From Micromonospora sp. R77 (lineage in GTDB: Bacteria; Actinomycetota; Actinomycetes; Mycobacteriales; Micromonosporaceae), in assembly GCF_022747945.1 (NCBI RefSeq), contig NZ_JALDST010000001.1, positions 3,038,001 through 3,102,000 on the forward strand: a DNA stretch of 64,000 nt. The letters are read 5' to 3'. This document shows positions 48,814 to 58,776 of the stretch, piece by piece. The stretch's first letter is position 1, and each line of letters begins with the position of its first letter. The position numbers were made by a program, and so were the translations under genes. The notes below the pieces were generated by a model. It saw only the letters and a program-made list of their open reading frames with translations. It did not search any database and was not told the origin of the DNA.

Positions 48814-49323
48814 TCAGGCGTCGGCCCGGTCGCCGTGTCCGGTCGCGGCCCGCCAGGCCCGCCACCGGTCACCCATCGAGTCGATCTCCTTCTGTACGAA
48901 GAGGAAGAAGTCCCGCATCTCGGCGACCCGTTCGCCGGCCGGGGTGTCCCGTCCGTGCAGGGCGTCCACGCCGCCGCTGGCGATGTCGATGAAGGTCTTG
49001 TAGATGCTGGTCTTGGTGATGGTCACCTCGTACCAGGGGTTCTCCGGCATCCGGTAGCGGTCCCGCCGGGAGCCCTTCACCGGCTCGCGGATCAGCATGC
49101 CGAACTGGGTGAGATAGCGGACCGCCCCGGAGACGGCCGCCGCGCTGACCCCCAGCCGCTCGCCGATCTCGGCGGCGGTGAGTGGTTCGTCGGCGCTCAT
49201 CACGGCGAAGAGCACCCGGCCGGCCATCCGGGGGAAGCCGACGTCGGCCCAGGCCATTGCCATCCGCTCGACGAAGAGGTGGACCTCCTCCTCGTTGCGG
49301 GTGGGGCGGGGTACGTCCGGCAT
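48814..49323 (-). CDS. MarR/GbsR-type transcriptional regulator
   Basis: The ATG at 49323 gives MPDVPRPTRNEEEVHLFVER, a 169-residue winged-helix protein: 'MAMAWADVGFPRMAGRVLFAVMSADEPLTAAEIGERLGVSAAAVSGAVRYLTQFGMLIREPVKGSRRDRYRM'. The 'GFPRMAGRVLF' opening is typical of GbsR-like regulators beside ABC exporters. A 16-bp palindrome lies between it and the divergent ABC genes. It probably represses them and itself. Confidence 0.92.
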   Translation of the reverse strand: MPDVPRPTRNEEEVHLFVERMAMAWADVGFPRMAGRVLFAVMSADEPLTAAEIGERLGVSAAAVSGAVRYLTQFGMLIREPVKGSRRDRYRMPENPWYEVTITKTSIYKTFIDIASGGVDALHGRDTPAGERVAEMRDFFLFVQKEIDSMGDRWRAWRAATGHGDRADA

Positions 49324-49381
49324 GGGTGCGGGCTCCTCACTGCGCTGTCGTGGACCCGATCGTGCCTCACATATTAGTGTC

Positions 49382-49397
49382 TTCACAAGTTTGTGAA
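49382..49397. promoter_or_regulatory. Operator palindrome TTCACAAGTTTGTGAA
   Basis: A perfect inverted repeat (7-bp arms, 2-base centre) 20 bases upstream of the ABC transporter start and 58 bases upstream of the divergent regulator start. It overlaps the likely promoter region; binding by the GbsR/MarR-type protein is inferred. Confidence 0.75.
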
Positions 49398-49417
49398 ACA
49401 AGCGTAGCTTCCAAATC

Positions 49418-50344
49418 ATGGAAACTCCGATTGAGGTGTCCGGCCTGGTGAAGACCTTCGGCCGGATCCGCGCGCTCGACGGGCTCGACCTCACCGTCCG
49501 TGCCGGAGAGGTGCACGGCTTCCTGGGCCCCAACGGGTCCGGCAAGTCCACCACCATCCGGGTGCTGCTCGGCCTGCTCCGGGCGGACGCGGGGGCCGTC
49601 CGACTGCTCGGCGGCGACCCGTGGCGGGACGCCGTCGCCCTGCACCGCCGGCTGGCGTACGTCCCCGGCGACGTCACCCTCTGGCCCAACCTCTCCGGCG
49701 GCGAGGTGATCGACCTGCTCGGCCGGATGCGCGGCGGGCTGGACCCGAAGCGCCGCGCCGAGCTGCTGGAATCGTTCGAACTGGACCCGCGCAAGAAGGG
49801 TCGGGCCTACTCCAAGGGCAACCGGCAGAAGGTCGGCCTGGTCGCCGCTCTCGCCTCCGACGTGGAACTGCTCGTCCTCGACGAGCCCACCTCCGGGCTG
49901 GACCCGCTGATGGAAGAGGTCTTCCAGCACTGGATCCGCCGGGCCCGGCAGGACGGCCGCACCGTCCTGCTCTCCAGCCACATCCTCGCCGAGGTGGAGG
50001 CGCTCTGCGACCGGGTGACGATCATCCGCAACGGCCGGGCGGTGGAGTCCGGCACCCTCACCGAGCTGCGCCACCTGCACCGCACCTCGATCGACGCGGA
50101 GCTGGCCGCCCCGGTCGACGGGCTGACCGACCTGGCCGGGGTGCACGACCTGCGGGTCGACGGCAACCGGGTGCGCTTCGACGTGGACACCGCCGCCCTC
50201 GACGCCGCGCTGCGCCGGCTCACCGAACTCGGCGTACGCAGCCTGGTCAGCCAGCCGCCCACGCTGGAGGAACTGTTCCTGCGCCACTACGAGTCCACCG
50301 AGGCCGGTGCCGCCCCCGCCGCAACGACCGGGGTGACCGCATGA
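49418..50344 (+). CDS. ABC transporter ATP-binding protein (antibiotic/multidrug exporter type)
   Basis: The 308-residue ATPase has Walker A '[21 protein letters not shown]', Q-loop region '[22 protein letters not shown]', signature '[15 protein letters not shown]', Walker B '[21 protein letters not shown]' and switch His '[13 protein letters not shown]'. The C-terminal extension '[20 protein letters not shown]' is typical of DrrA-type exporters. It overlaps the permease gene by 4 bases; together they form an exporter. Confidence 0.96.
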   Translation: METPIEVSGLVKTFGRIRALDGLDLTVRAGEVHGFLGPNGSGKSTTIRVLLGLLRADAGAVRLLGGDPWRDAVALHRRLAYVPGDVTLWPNLSGGEVIDLLGRMRGGLDPKRRAELLESFELDPRKKGRAYSKGNRQKVGLVAALASDVELLVLDEPTSGLDPLMEEVFQHWIRRARQDGRTVLLSSHILAEVEALCDRVTIIRNGRAVESGTLTELRHLHRTSIDAELAAPVDGLTDLAGVHDLRVDGNRVRFDVDTAALDAALRRLTELGVRSLVSQPPTLEELFLRHYESTEAGAAPAATTGVTA

Positions 50345-51933
50345 GCACGCTGACCGGGGCGCGGCACCTGGCCCGGCTGATGCTGCGCCGGGACCGGCTG
50401 CTGCTCCCGCTCTGGATGCTGGTCCTCGCCGTGCTCCCCGCCACCTACGCCAAGAGCTTCTTCGAACTCTTCTCCACCCCCGCCGAGCGGGCCGCGTACG
50501 TGGTCGGCACCGGCCGGAACCCGTCCGTCGTCGCCCTGCTCGGCCCGCTCTACGGCGACAGCGTCGGCGCGCTCACCGCCCAGCGGGGCGGTTTCCTGCT
50601 GACGCTCGTCGCGCTGGCCAGCCTGCTCACCGTCATCCGGCACACCCGTACCGAGGAGGAGGCCGGTCGCCGGGAACTGCTCGGCGGCTCCGTCCTCGGC
50701 CGGTACGCCGGACTGACCGCCGCGCTGGCCGTGACGTACGCGGCCGACCTGCTGCTCGGCCTGCTCACCGCCGCCGGCCTGGTCGCCACCGGGCTGCCGG
50801 CGGTCGGCTCGCTGGCGTACGGGCTGGGCACCGCCCTGACCGGCATCGTCTTCGCCACCGTCGGCGGGCTCACCGCCCAGCTCACCGAGACGGCCGGCGG
50901 CGCCCGGGGCATCGCGATCGCGGTGCTCGGGGCGGCCTTCGGGCTGCGCCTCGCCGGTGACACCTCGGAGCGGGACTGGTTGAGCTGGCTCTCGCCGTTG
51001 GGCTGGGCCCCGCGGGTCCGCGCGTACGAAGGGGACCGGTGGTGGGTGCTGGTGCTGCCGGTGCTGCTGGCCGGGCTGCTCGCCGCGGTCGCGTACCCCC
51101 TCTCGGTGCGTCGCGACCTGGGCGCCGGGCTGCTGCCGCCCCGGCTCGGTCCGGTCGCCGCCGGGCCGGGCCTCGCCGGCCCGTTCGGGCTGGCCTGGCG
51201 GCTGCACCGCAGTCAGCTCCTCTGGTGGTCCGTCGGGTTCGGCCTGCTCGGGCTGATCCTCGGCGGGGCCGCGCAGGCCGCCGGCCGGTCGGTCGAGGGC
51301 AACCCGCAGCTGGAGGAGATCATGGCGCGGCTCGGGGGCGCCGCCGGGATGGCCGACGCCTACCTCGGTGTGTCGCTGAGCCTCGCCGGGTGGGCCGCTG
51401 CCGGCTTCGGCATCCAGGCGGCGCTGCGGATGCGGGCGGAGGAGACCGCCGGCCGGGCCGAACCGCTGCTGGCCACCGGGGTGCACCGGTCCCGCTGGCT
51501 CCTGGCGCACCTGACGTTCGCGCTGCTCGGGCCGGCGGTGGTGCTCGCGGTGACCGGGTTCGCCACCGGCCTCGCCTACGGGATCAGCATCCACGACGTG
51601 GCCGGTCAGCTGCCGCGGATGGTCGGCGCGGGCCTGGCGCAGCTACCGGCGGCGTGGGTGCTGACCGGCCTCGCCGTGCTGCTCTACGGCCTGCTGCCCC
51701 GGCTCGCCCCGACTGCCTGGGCGGTGCTGGCGGTCTGCGTGCTGCTCGGCCAGCTCGGCGCGGTCCTGAAGCTCGGCCAGTGGCTGCTGGACCTCTCCCC
51801 GTTCACCCACACCCCGCAGGTCCTCTCGCCGAACTGGCACGCCACCCCGCTCTGGCTGCTGACCGCCCTGGCCCTCCTCCTGGCCACCACCGGCCTGACC
51901 ACCTTCACCCGCCGAGACATCCCCACCACCTGA
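50341..51933 (+). CDS. ABC transporter permease (polyketide-antibiotic exporter type)
   Basis: The 530-residue protein has about 12 membrane segments in two similar halves, starting [33 protein letters not shown] and '[32 protein letters not shown]' for the second half. '[21 protein letters not shown]' and '[29 protein letters not shown]' are the paired cytoplasmic loops of the TetAB/'exporter of polyketide antibiotics' family. It works with the ATPase before it; substrate unknown. No toxin biosynthesis genes are near. Confidence 0.95.
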   Translation: MSTLTGARHLARLMLRRDRLLLPLWMLVLAVLPATYAKSFFELFSTPAERAAYVVGTGRNPSVVALLGPLYGDSVGALTAQRGGFLLTLVALASLLTVIRHTRTEEEAGRRELLGGSVLGRYAGLTAALAVTYAADLLLGLLTAAGLVATGLPAVGSLAYGLGTALTGIVFATVGGLTAQLTETAGGARGIAIAVLGAAFGLRLAGDTSERDWLSWLSPLGWAPRVRAYEGDRWWVLVLPVLLAGLLAAVAYPLSVRRDLGAGLLPPRLGPVAAGPGLAGPFGLAWRLHRSQLLWWSVGFGLLGLILGGAAQAAGRSVEGNPQLEEIMARLGGAAGMADAYLGVSLSLAGWAAAGFGIQAALRMRAEETAGRAEPLLATGVHRSRWLLAHLTFALLGPAVVLAVTGFATGLAYGISIHDVAGQLPRMVGAGLAQLPAAWVLTGLAVLLYGLLPRLAPTAWAVLAVCVLLGQLGAVLKLGQWLLDLSPFTHTPQVLSPNWHATPLWLLTALALLLATTGLTTFTRRDIPTT

Positions 51934-51976
51934 CCCCACCCCGCCCTCGCCCCGGGGGCGACCGCCAGAACCGCAA

Positions 51977-52144
51977 GATCGTGCTCGATCCAGGATCGAG
52001 TGGTGTCCGCCTCGACCCCACCACGTCCCGGATAGAGCATGATCGCGGCGCGGTACGCGGTCCGCGGTACGCGGTGCGCCGCGTTGATCAAGGGGTTTGC
52101 GTCAGAAACGGGCTTTCCGGAGACGCATACCTCTTGATCAACGC
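51977..52144. repeat. Two imperfect inverted repeats after the ABC operon
   Basis: GATCGTGCTCGATCC (51977-51991) pairs with 52030-52044 with two mismatches. GCGTTGATCAAGGGG plus TTTGCGTC (52081-52103) pairs with 52122-52144 with two mismatches, loop of 18. They lie between the convergent permease and STAS genes and can act as terminators. Confidence 0.7.
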
Positions 52145-52185
52145 AGTGAGGCAGGGCGCAGGAGGGGTGGGGAGGGCCCGAGGGG

Positions 52186-52518
52186 TCAGGGGGCGGTTTC
52201 GTTCTTGATCATCAGGGCGCTGCGGAGGCCGGTGATGTCGAGGACGCGGAGCAGGAAGTCGCCGACGTTGCTGAGCACCAGCAGGCTCTGGGCGTGGCTG
52301 GCCTTGCGGCTGAGCACGACGAGGGTGCCGAGGCCCTGCGAGTCGCAGAAGGTCACCCCGCCCATGTCCAGCACGATGCGGGGCGGCGGCTCGGCCAGCA
52401 CCTCATTGACGACAGTCGACAGCTGGGCGGCCGTGAGCATGTCGATCTCACCAGCGAGGCGAAGAACCACTTCATCGCCCGTCCGGTGTAGCGTGATGGA
52501 CAGTTCGGCACGATCCAC
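52186..52518 (-). CDS. STAS-domain anti-sigma factor antagonist
   Basis: The GTG at 52518 begins MDRAELSITLHRTGDEVVLR. This 110-residue single STAS domain has 'GEIDMLTAAQLSTVVNEVLAEPPPRIVLDMGGVTFCDSQGLGTLVVLSRKA', with the phosphorylatable Ser in DSQGL. It has no kinase or sigma gene next to it. The HATPase-PP2C proteins encoded at 29.5-33.4 kb and 41.6 kb are candidate partners, which is inferred. Confidence 0.93.
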   Translation of the reverse strand: MDRAELSITLHRTGDEVVLRLAGEIDMLTAAQLSTVVNEVLAEPPPRIVLDMGGVTFCDSQGLGTLVVLSRKASHAQSLLVLSNVGDFLLRVLDITGLRSALMIKNETAP

Positions 52519-52744
52519 GCGGTCAGCCTATCGCGATCTCGACCGGCCGGCCCGTCGAGCGGACTCCCGGCCGTCCAGCCGCCCGGTCTCGACCCTGCCG
52601 GTGTGCGGCGTGCCGGCTCTCGCGAACGGGCGCGCGGCGTGCCGGCCGCCGCGACGGGTGGCGGGCGGGTGGCGGGTGAGCCCGGTAACCCTGCTGCGGG
52701 GTGGCTGCCGATTCGCCGTCCGGCGCTGACACAATGGCCGCATC

Positions 52745-54082
52745 GTGACCGATACCTTTTCCGCCGGATCCGGCCGCTACCCGGCCGATGCACCGGCCTC
52801 CGAGGCCCTGTTCGACCGCGCCAAGGCCATCGTGCCCGGCGGGGTGAACTCCCCCGTGCGCGCGTTCGGTGCCGTCGGTGGCACCCCGCGCTTCATGGTC
52901 CGGGGGGAGGGTCCCTGGCTCTTCGACGCCGACGGGCGGCGCTATGTCGACCTGGTCTGCTCCTGGGGGCCGCTGATCCTCGGGCACGCCCACCCGCAGG
53001 TGGTCGAGGCGCTGCGGGAGGCCGCCGGGCTCGGCACCAGCTTCGGCACGCCGACACCGGGCGAGGTGGAGCTGGCCGCCGAGATCGTCGACCGCACCCC
53101 GGTCGAGCAGGTCCGGCTGGTCAACTCGGGCACCGAGGCCACCATGTCGGCGATCCGGCTGGCCCGTGGCTTCACCGGCCGCGCCAAGATCATCAAGTTC
53201 GCCGGCTGCTACCACGGCCACTCGGACGCGCTGCTCGCCGCCGCCGGCTCCGGCGTCGCCACCTTCGGGCTGCCCGACTCGCCCGGGGTGACCGGCGCGG
53301 CGGCCGGCGACACCATCGTGCTGCCGTACAACGACATCACGGCGGTCGAGGCGGCGTTCGCGGCCGAGGGCCCGCACATCGCCGCGGTGATCACCGAGGC
53401 CGCCGCCGGCAACATGGGCGTGGTCGCCCCGCGCGACGGCTTCAACAGTCAGCTCGCCCGCATCGCGCACGCGCACGGCGCGCTGCTGATCGTCGACGAG
53501 GTGATGACCGGGTTCCGGGTCTCCCGCGCCGGCTGGCACGGCCTCGACCCGTCGGAGGCCGACCTGTGGACGTACGGGAAGGTCATGGGTGGCGGGCTGC
53601 CCGCCGCGGCTTTCGGTGGCCGCGCGGAGATCATGGCCCGGCTGGCCCCGGCCGGCCCGGTCTACCAGGCCGGCACCCTCTCCGGTAACCCGCTCGCCTG
53701 CGCCGCCGGCCTGGCCACGCTGCGGCTGGCCGACGACGCGCTCTACCGCAAGCTCGACGAGACGGCCGCCGTCGTGGGCAGGCTCGCCGCGGACGCGCTG
53801 GCCGCCGCTGGGGTCCCGCACCGCCTCTCGTACGCGGGCAGCATGTTCTCGATCTTCTTCACCGACGCCGACGTGGCCGACTACGACAGCGCCCGCACCC
53901 AGCAGGTGCCCGCGTTCAAGGCGTTCTTCCACGCGATGCTCGCCGCCGGCGTCTATCTGCCGCCGAGCGCGTTCGAGTCGTGGTTCGTCTCGACGGCGAT
54001 CGACGACGCCGCGATGGAGCAGATCGCCGCGGCCCTGCCGGGTGCGGCGCGGGCAGCGGCAGCGGCGGGACACGGGGGTTGA
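52745..54082 (+). CDS. hemL: Glutamate-1-semialdehyde 2,1-aminomutase
   Basis: The GTG start gives a 445-residue PLP enzyme with '[31 protein letters not shown]', '[40 protein letters not shown]', '[35 protein letters not shown]', PLP lysine in '[19 protein letters not shown]' and '[20 protein letters not shown]', all diagnostic of HemL. It converts glutamate-1-semialdehyde to 5-aminolevulinate for tetrapyrrole synthesis. The genes that follow mature cytochrome c, so heme supply and use lie together. Confidence 0.97.
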   Translation: MTDTFSAGSGRYPADAPASEALFDRAKAIVPGGVNSPVRAFGAVGGTPRFMVRGEGPWLFDADGRRYVDLVCSWGPLILGHAHPQVVEALREAAGLGTSFGTPTPGEVELAAEIVDRTPVEQVRLVNSGTEATMSAIRLARGFTGRAKIIKFAGCYHGHSDALLAAAGSGVATFGLPDSPGVTGAAAGDTIVLPYNDITAVEAAFAAEGPHIAAVITEAAAGNMGVVAPRDGFNSQLARIAHAHGALLIVDEVMTGFRVSRAGWHGLDPSEADLWTYGKVMGGGLPAAAFGGRAEIMARLAPAGPVYQAGTLSGNPLACAAGLATLRLADDALYRKLDETAAVVGRLAADALAAAGVPHRLSYAGSMFSIFFTDADVADYDSARTQQVPAFKAFFHAMLAAGVYLPPSAFESWFVSTAIDDAAMEQIAAALPGAARAAAAAGHGG

Positions 54083-54086
54083 TCAC

Positions 54087-54734
54087 ATGAGTGAGACGGT
54101 GGTGCACGTGCTGCGGCACGGCGAGGTGCACAACCCGGACGGCATCCTCTACGGCCGGCTGCCCGGTTTCCGCCTCTCCGAGCTGGGCGTTCAGATGGCC
54201 AAGGCCGCCGCCCAGGCGCTCGCCGAGCGGAACGTCGTGCACGTGGTGGCGAGCCCGCTGGAGCGCGCGCAGCAGACCGCCGAACCGATCGCCGGGCAGT
54301 TCGGCCTCCCGGTCGGGGAGGACGAGCGGCTGATCGAGAGCGCCAACTGGTTCGAGGGCAAGAAGGTCTCCCCGGGCGACGGCTCCTTCCGCGACCCGCG
54401 CAACTGGTGGGTGCTGCGCGACCCGGTCACCCCCTCCTGGGGGGAGGCGTACCAGGCGATCGCCGAGCGGATGTTCGCCGCCCTGAACGCCGCCCGGGTC
54501 GCCGCCGAGGGGCGCGAGGCCGTGCTCGTCTCGCACCAGCTGCCCATCTGGACCCTGCGGCGGTACGTCGAGCGCAAGCGGCTCTGGCACGACCCGCGCA
54601 AGCGGCAGTGCGGGCTGGCCAGCCTCACCACGTTCCACTTCGACGGCGCGAAGGTCGTCGGCATCGGCTACTCCGAGCCGGCCGCGCACCTGATCGCCAT
54701 CTCGCCGACCGCCCGGACGGCCAAGGGGGCCTGA
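54087..54734 (+). CDS. Histidine phosphatase (phosphoglycerate mutase-like)
   Basis: The 215-residue protein starts MSETVVHVLRHGEVHNPDGI; the phosphoacceptor His is in LRHGE. 'VVASPLERAQQTAEPIAGQFGLPV', 'EDERLIESANWFEGKK' and 'EAVLVSHQLPIWTLRRYVE' complete the RHG...R...E...H set. Conserved beside hemL and cytochrome c maturation genes in many actinobacteria; substrate unknown. It starts four bases after hemL ends and ends one base before the thioredoxin gene. Confidence 0.93.
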   Translation: MSETVVHVLRHGEVHNPDGILYGRLPGFRLSELGVQMAKAAAQALAERNVVHVVASPLERAQQTAEPIAGQFGLPVGEDERLIESANWFEGKKVSPGDGSFRDPRNWWVLRDPVTPSWGEAYQAIAERMFAALNAARVAAEGREAVLVSHQLPIWTLRRYVERKRLWHDPRKRQCGLASLTTFHFDGAKVVGIGYSEPAAHLIAISPTARTAKGA

Positions 54735-54735
54735 C

Positions 54736-55308
54736 ATGCGTTCCCGGAGGCTGATCGCCGCCCTCCTCGCCGCCGTCACCGCCGGGACGGCGCTGGTCGG
54801 CTGCTCCGCCGGGAACGAGGAGAGCCGCTGCACCAACCGCGACGGCATCGTCGAGTGCGCCCCGGACCAGCGGTCCGCCGCCCCGAAGCTCGCCGGTGAC
54901 CTGCTCACCGGCGGGACGTACGACGTCAGCCGGGCGCGCGGCCAGGTGGTGGTGGTCAACTTCTGGGGCTCCTGGTGCGCGCCCTGCCGCGCCGAGGCCG
55001 ACGACCTGGAGGCCACCTACCAGGCCACCAAGGGCTCCGGGGTGACCTTCCTCGGGATCAACGTGCAGGACAGCCGGGACAAGGCGGTCGCCTTCGAGGA
55101 GGGCCGGGTCACGTACCCGAGCATCTTCGACCCGGCCAGCCGGCTCGCGCTGGCGTTGGACATCCCGCCGAACACCATCCCCGCCACCGTCGTGCTGGAC
55201 CGCGACGGCCGGATCGCCGTGGTGATCCGCGCCGCGGTCACCCGGGACGGCCTGCGCCCGATCGTCGAGCGGATCGCCGCCGAGCAGCCGGACGCCGGGT
55301 CCCGCTGA
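54736..55308 (+). CDS. ResA/TlpA-like thioredoxin-fold lipoprotein
   Basis: This 190-residue lipoprotein has the signal MRSRRLIAALLAAVTAGTAL with a 'LVGCSAG' lipobox and a thioredoxin domain with 'VVVVNFWGSWCAPCRAEADDLEATYQ' (active site WCAPC) and 'IPATVVLDRDGRIAVVIRAAVT' (cis-Pro). It probably reduces apocytochrome c cysteines outside the membrane, being re-reduced by the CcdA protein encoded next. The stop overlaps the ccdA start. Confidence 0.94.
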   Translation: MRSRRLIAALLAAVTAGTALVGCSAGNEESRCTNRDGIVECAPDQRSAAPKLAGDLLTGGTYDVSRARGQVVVVNFWGSWCAPCRAEADDLEATYQATKGSGVTFLGINVQDSRDKAVAFEEGRVTYPSIFDPASRLALALDIPPNTIPATVVLDRDGRIAVVIRAAVTRDGLRPIVERIAAEQPDAGSR

Positions 55309-56123
55309 TGGACGAGACGTTCCGCGAGCTGGCCCGGTCCGGCCCGCTGCTGCTGGCCATCGGCGCGGCGGCGCTCGCCGGCCTGGTCAGCTTCCTCTCC
55401 CCGTGCGTCCTGCCGCTGATGCCCGGCTACCTCTCCTACGTCACCGGCCTCGCCGGCGCCGAGCTCGAAGGTGAGCGGACACCTCCCGCCGACCCCACCA
55501 CCGGCGGCGGCGTGGCGGTACGCGAGCGGGTGGCCGTGGCCGCCGTCAAGGGTCGGGTGCTCGCCGGGACGCTGCTCTTCATCGCCGGCTTCACCGTGGT
55601 CTTCGTCGCCACCGCGATCCTCTTCGCCGGCTTCGGCCGGTTCTTCTTCGAGTACGAGCGGACGTTCCAGGTCGTCATCGGTGCGCTGATCATCGTGCTG
55701 GGCCTCGGCTACCTCGGCGTGGTCCCGGGCCTGCAACGGGAGTTCCGGATCAACCGGCTCCCCGCCGCCGGCCTGCTCGGCGCGCCCGTGCTCGGTGCGG
55801 TCTTCGCGTTGAGTTGGATGCCGTGCACCGGCCCGACGCTCGGCGCGGTGCTCGGCATGGCGGCGGCCGGCGGGCAGACCGACCGGGCGGTGGTGCTGGC
55901 CGTGGCGTACTGCCTCGGGCTGGGGGTACCGTTCGTCGTCTTCGGGCTGGGCTTCCAGCGCCTGCTCGGGGTCTTCCGCGCCGTGCGGCGCAACAGCCGC
56001 TGGGTCACCCGGATCGGCGGCGCCCTGCTGATCCTGATCGGCCTGGCGCTGGTCACCGGCGGTTGGCAGAACTTCCTGATCTGGTTGCAGACGACCGTGG
56101 GTCCGGGCGAGGTGAGCATCTGA
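55308..56123 (+). CDS. ccdA: CcdA/DsbD-type thiol transporter
   Basis: The 271-residue membrane protein has six segments with 'GLVSFLSPCVLPLMPGYLSYVTGL' (Cys in TM1) and 'LGAVFALSWMPCTGPTLGAVLG' (Cys in TM4), the electron-carrying pair of CcdA. A loop with 'ERTPPADPTTGGGVAVRERV' is longer than in B. subtilis CcdA. It carries reducing power from cytosolic thioredoxin to the ResA-like lipoprotein. It is coupled to both neighbours (1-base overlaps). Confidence 0.95.
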   Translation: MDETFRELARSGPLLLAIGAAALAGLVSFLSPCVLPLMPGYLSYVTGLAGAELEGERTPPADPTTGGGVAVRERVAVAAVKGRVLAGTLLFIAGFTVVFVATAILFAGFGRFFFEYERTFQVVIGALIIVLGLGYLGVVPGLQREFRINRLPAAGLLGAPVLGAVFALSWMPCTGPTLGAVLGMAAAGGQTDRAVVLAVAYCLGLGVPFVVFGLGFQRLLGVFRAVRRNSRWVTRIGGALLILIGLALVTGGWQNFLIWLQTTVGPGEVSI

Positions 56124-57742
56124 TGACGACCGTGGACGACCGGCCGGCGAGTCCGCCCGCCGAGGCGCCCCGCCGCCGGCCGAACCCGCTGCTGGCCCTG
56201 CTGCGTAACTCGTGGCGGCAGTTGACCAGCATGCGTACGGCGCTGGTCCTGCTCTTCCTGCTCGCGGTGGCCGCGATCCCCGGCTCGGTGCTGCCGCAGC
56301 GCGGGGTGAACCCGGAGAAGGTCAACCAGTACTTCGTCGACCACCCCGACCTGGCCCCGAAGCTCGACCAGGCCGGCATGTTCGAGGTCTTCGGCTCGGT
56401 CTGGTTCTCGGCGATCTATCTGCTGCTCTTCACCTCCCTGGTCGGCTGCGTGCTGCCCCGGGCCCGGGACCACTGGCGGGCGCTGCGGATGACGCCGCCG
56501 GCCGCGCCGAAGCGGCTCGACCGGCTGCCCCAGCACGCCCTCCTCGCGGCCCCTGCCGCCGACGCGCAGGCCATCGCGGCCGTGCTGCGCCGCCGTCGCT
56601 GGCGGGTGGCGGTACGCGGCGACGAGGTCTCCGCCGAGAAGGGCTACCTCAAGGAGACCGGCAACCTGCTCTTCCACACCTCGCTGGTGGCGATCCTGCT
56701 CGGCGTCGCGGTGGGTTCCTGGTACGGCTGGCACGGCAACCGGCTGCTGGTGGCGGGGGAGGAGAACGCCTTCTGCAACACCCGCCAGCAGTACAGCGAG
56801 GCCTCGCTCGGCGCCCGGGTGGACAGCGCCGACCTGCCGCCGTTCTGCCTCACCCTGGACGACTTCGAGGCGAAGTTCCTGCCGTCCGGGCAGCCGGAGA
56901 GCTTCCGGGCCCGGGTGACCGTGGACGAGCCGGACGGGGGAGCGAAGCGGACCGCCGACTTCTCGGTCAACTCGCCGCTGCGGCTCGGCCCCGCCAACGT
57001 CTACCTGCTCGGCCACGGGTACGCCCCGATCCTCAAGTACACCGACCGGTACGGCGTCTCGCAGACCAGCACGGTGCCGTTCCTGACCACCGGGGACGTC
57101 GGCCTGACCGGCGAGGGCCTGGCCGCCTTCCCCGACGCCAACGTCGACCCGAAGACCGGCAAGCGGGCCGCCGACCAGCAGGTCGCCTTCGACGGGCTCT
57201 ATCTGCCGACCGCGCCGGAGAGCGCGCCGTTCGTGAAGTCCCAGTTCCCGGCGGAGCGGAACCCGGCGGTGGTGCTGGTCGCGTACCGGGGGAACCTGGG
57301 GCTGGACGCCGGCATCCCCGGCTCGGTCTACAAGCTCGACCAGCGGCAGGTCACCAACGGCAAGCTCAAGCAGGTCGGCGACAAGAAGCTGGGCGTCGGC
57401 GAGAAGTGGACCCTGGACGACGGCAGCACCCTGGAGTTCCTCGGCACGAAGCCGTACGTCACCCTCTCCGTCCGGTACGCGCCGGGGCAGACGCTGATGC
57501 TGGCGGCCTGCGTGGTGCTGCTGGCCGGGCTGATGGGCTCGCTCTTCGCCCGGCGGCGCCGGGTCTGGTTCCGGGTCACGCCCCCCGACGGTGGATCTCC
57601 GACGAGCGGTAGTAGCTTGGTGGAGGCCGGTGGGCTGCCGCGCACCGAGCATCCAGGGTTCGCCGACGAGTTCGAGCAGCTCCTCACCGCGGTCAGCGAC
57701 GAGGGGCGGACCGACCGGCGGGCGCGAGAAGGAGACGAGTGA
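56123..57742 (+). CDS. resB: ResB-type cytochrome c biogenesis protein (System II)
   Basis: The 539-residue protein has the ResB layout: N-terminal membrane segments ('LTSMRTALVLLFLLAVAAIPGSVLPQRGV', 'VFGSVWFSAIYLLLFTSLVGCVLPR'), 'GYLKETGNLLFHTSLVAILLGVAVGSWYGW' (TM3), a large outside domain (residues about 215-455) and a last TM 'LMLAACVVLLAGLMGSLFARRRRVWF'. With CcsB it forms the System II cytochrome c synthase that attaches heme to apocytochrome. The start is fixed by TGATG overlap with ccdA. Confidence 0.95.
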   Translation: MTTVDDRPASPPAEAPRRRPNPLLALLRNSWRQLTSMRTALVLLFLLAVAAIPGSVLPQRGVNPEKVNQYFVDHPDLAPKLDQAGMFEVFGSVWFSAIYLLLFTSLVGCVLPRARDHWRALRMTPPAAPKRLDRLPQHALLAAPAADAQAIAAVLRRRRWRVAVRGDEVSAEKGYLKETGNLLFHTSLVAILLGVAVGSWYGWHGNRLLVAGEENAFCNTRQQYSEASLGARVDSADLPPFCLTLDDFEAKFLPSGQPESFRARVTVDEPDGGAKRTADFSVNSPLRLGPANVYLLGHGYAPILKYTDRYGVSQTSTVPFLTTGDVGLTGEGLAAFPDANVDPKTGKRAADQQVAFDGLYLPTAPESAPFVKSQFPAERNPAVVLVAYRGNLGLDAGIPGSVYKLDQRQVTNGKLKQVGDKKLGVGEKWTLDDGSTLEFLGTKPYVTLSVRYAPGQTLMLAACVVLLAGLMGSLFARRRRVWFRVTPPDGGSPTSGSSLVEAGGLPRTEHPGFADEFEQLLTAVSDEGRTDRRAREGDE

Positions 57743-58722
57743 TGTCCGCACTCTCCGACCAGCTGGTCACGTACGCGATCCTGGCGTACCTGGTCGCCAT
57801 GATCAGCCACGCCGTCGAGTACGCGCTCGGCAACGCCCGCGCGGTCCCCGCGACGGTGGCCCCGGCCCGGGAACTGGTCGGCGCGGGCGTCGGCGTCCCG
57901 GGCGGCACCGTCGAGGCACCCGCCGCCGACCCTGTCGGGACCCGGCCCAGCCGCTCGGCCGCCCGGGCCGCGCTGGCCGGTCGGATCGCCACCGGGCTCA
58001 CCGCGCTCGCCGCCGCGCTGCACCTGGGCGCGCTGGTCACCCGGGGCATCGCCGCCGACCGGATGCCCTGGGGCAACATGTACGAGTTCGTGCTGACGGT
58101 CACCTGGATCGGGTCGGCCGCCTGGCTGGCGGTGCTGGCGAAGCGTCCGCAGTTGCGCCGGCTCGGGCTCTTCCTGACCCTGGTCATGGTGCTGCTGCTG
58201 GCGTTCGCCGAGCTGAAGCTCTATGTGCAGGTCACGCCCCTGATGCCGGCGCTGCAGTCGTACTGGTTCGTCATCCACGTCTCGACGATCGTCTTCGCCT
58301 CCGGCATCTTCCTGCTGGGCGTGGTGCCCGCGGCGGCCTACCTGATGCGCTCCGGCTGGGAGCAGGGGCGGCGCAGCTTCCCGTACACCCTGGCCCGCCG
58401 GCTGCCGACGGCGGCCGGCCTGGAGCGGTTGACCTTCACGCTGCACGCCTTCGCCTTCCCGATCTTCACCTTCGCGGTGATCGCCGGGGCGATCTGGGCC
58501 GAGGCGGCGTGGGGTCGGGCCTGGGGTTGGGACCCGAAGGAGACCTGGGCGTTCATCTCCTGGGTGGTGTACGCGGGCTATCTGCACGCCCGCGCCACCC
58601 CGAGCATCAAGCGGAACGTGGCCACCTGGATCTCGATCCTCGGCTTCGCGACCATGCTGATGAACCTGTTCGGAGTGAACTTCTTCTTCACCGGCCTGCA
58701 CTCCTACGCCGGCGTCAACTGA
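57742..58722 (+). CDS. ccsB: CcsB/ResC-type cytochrome c synthase subunit
   Basis: The ATG at 57742 follows AAGGAGACGAGTG. The 326-residue protein has eight membrane segments and the heme-binding tryptophan-rich motif 'AWGRAWGWDPKETWAFISWVVY' with His in 'YWFVIHVSTIVFASGIF' and 'LHARATPSIKRN'. 'DRMPWGNMYEFVLTVTW' is the conserved second motif. It handles heme export and ligation together with ResB. A hairpin terminator follows. Confidence 0.96.
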   Translation: MSALSDQLVTYAILAYLVAMISHAVEYALGNARAVPATVAPARELVGAGVGVPGGTVEAPAADPVGTRPSRSAARAALAGRIATGLTALAAALHLGALVTRGIAADRMPWGNMYEFVLTVTWIGSAAWLAVLAKRPQLRRLGLFLTLVMVLLLAFAELKLYVQVTPLMPALQSYWFVIHVSTIVFASGIFLLGVVPAAAYLMRSGWEQGRRSFPYTLARRLPTAAGLERLTFTLHAFAFPIFTFAVIAGAIWAEAAWGRAWGWDPKETWAFISWVVYAGYLHARATPSIKRNVATWISILGFATMLMNLFGVNFFFTGLHSYAGVN

Positions 58723-58735
58723 CCGCACGCACCGA

Positions 58736-58769
58736 CGACCGCCGAAAGCCTTACGCCTTCCGGCGGTCG
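58736..58769. terminator. Hairpin terminator after ccsB
   Basis: CGACCGCCG (58736-58744) pairs with CGGCGGTCG (58761-58769), between the ccsB gene and a convergent small gene. Confidence 0.8.
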
Positions 58770-58776
58770 CGTCGTC

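Noticed and set aside
49418-51933. An antibiotic biosynthesis cluster
   Set aside because: The exporter resembles polyketide exporters, but no biosynthetic enzymes are nearby.
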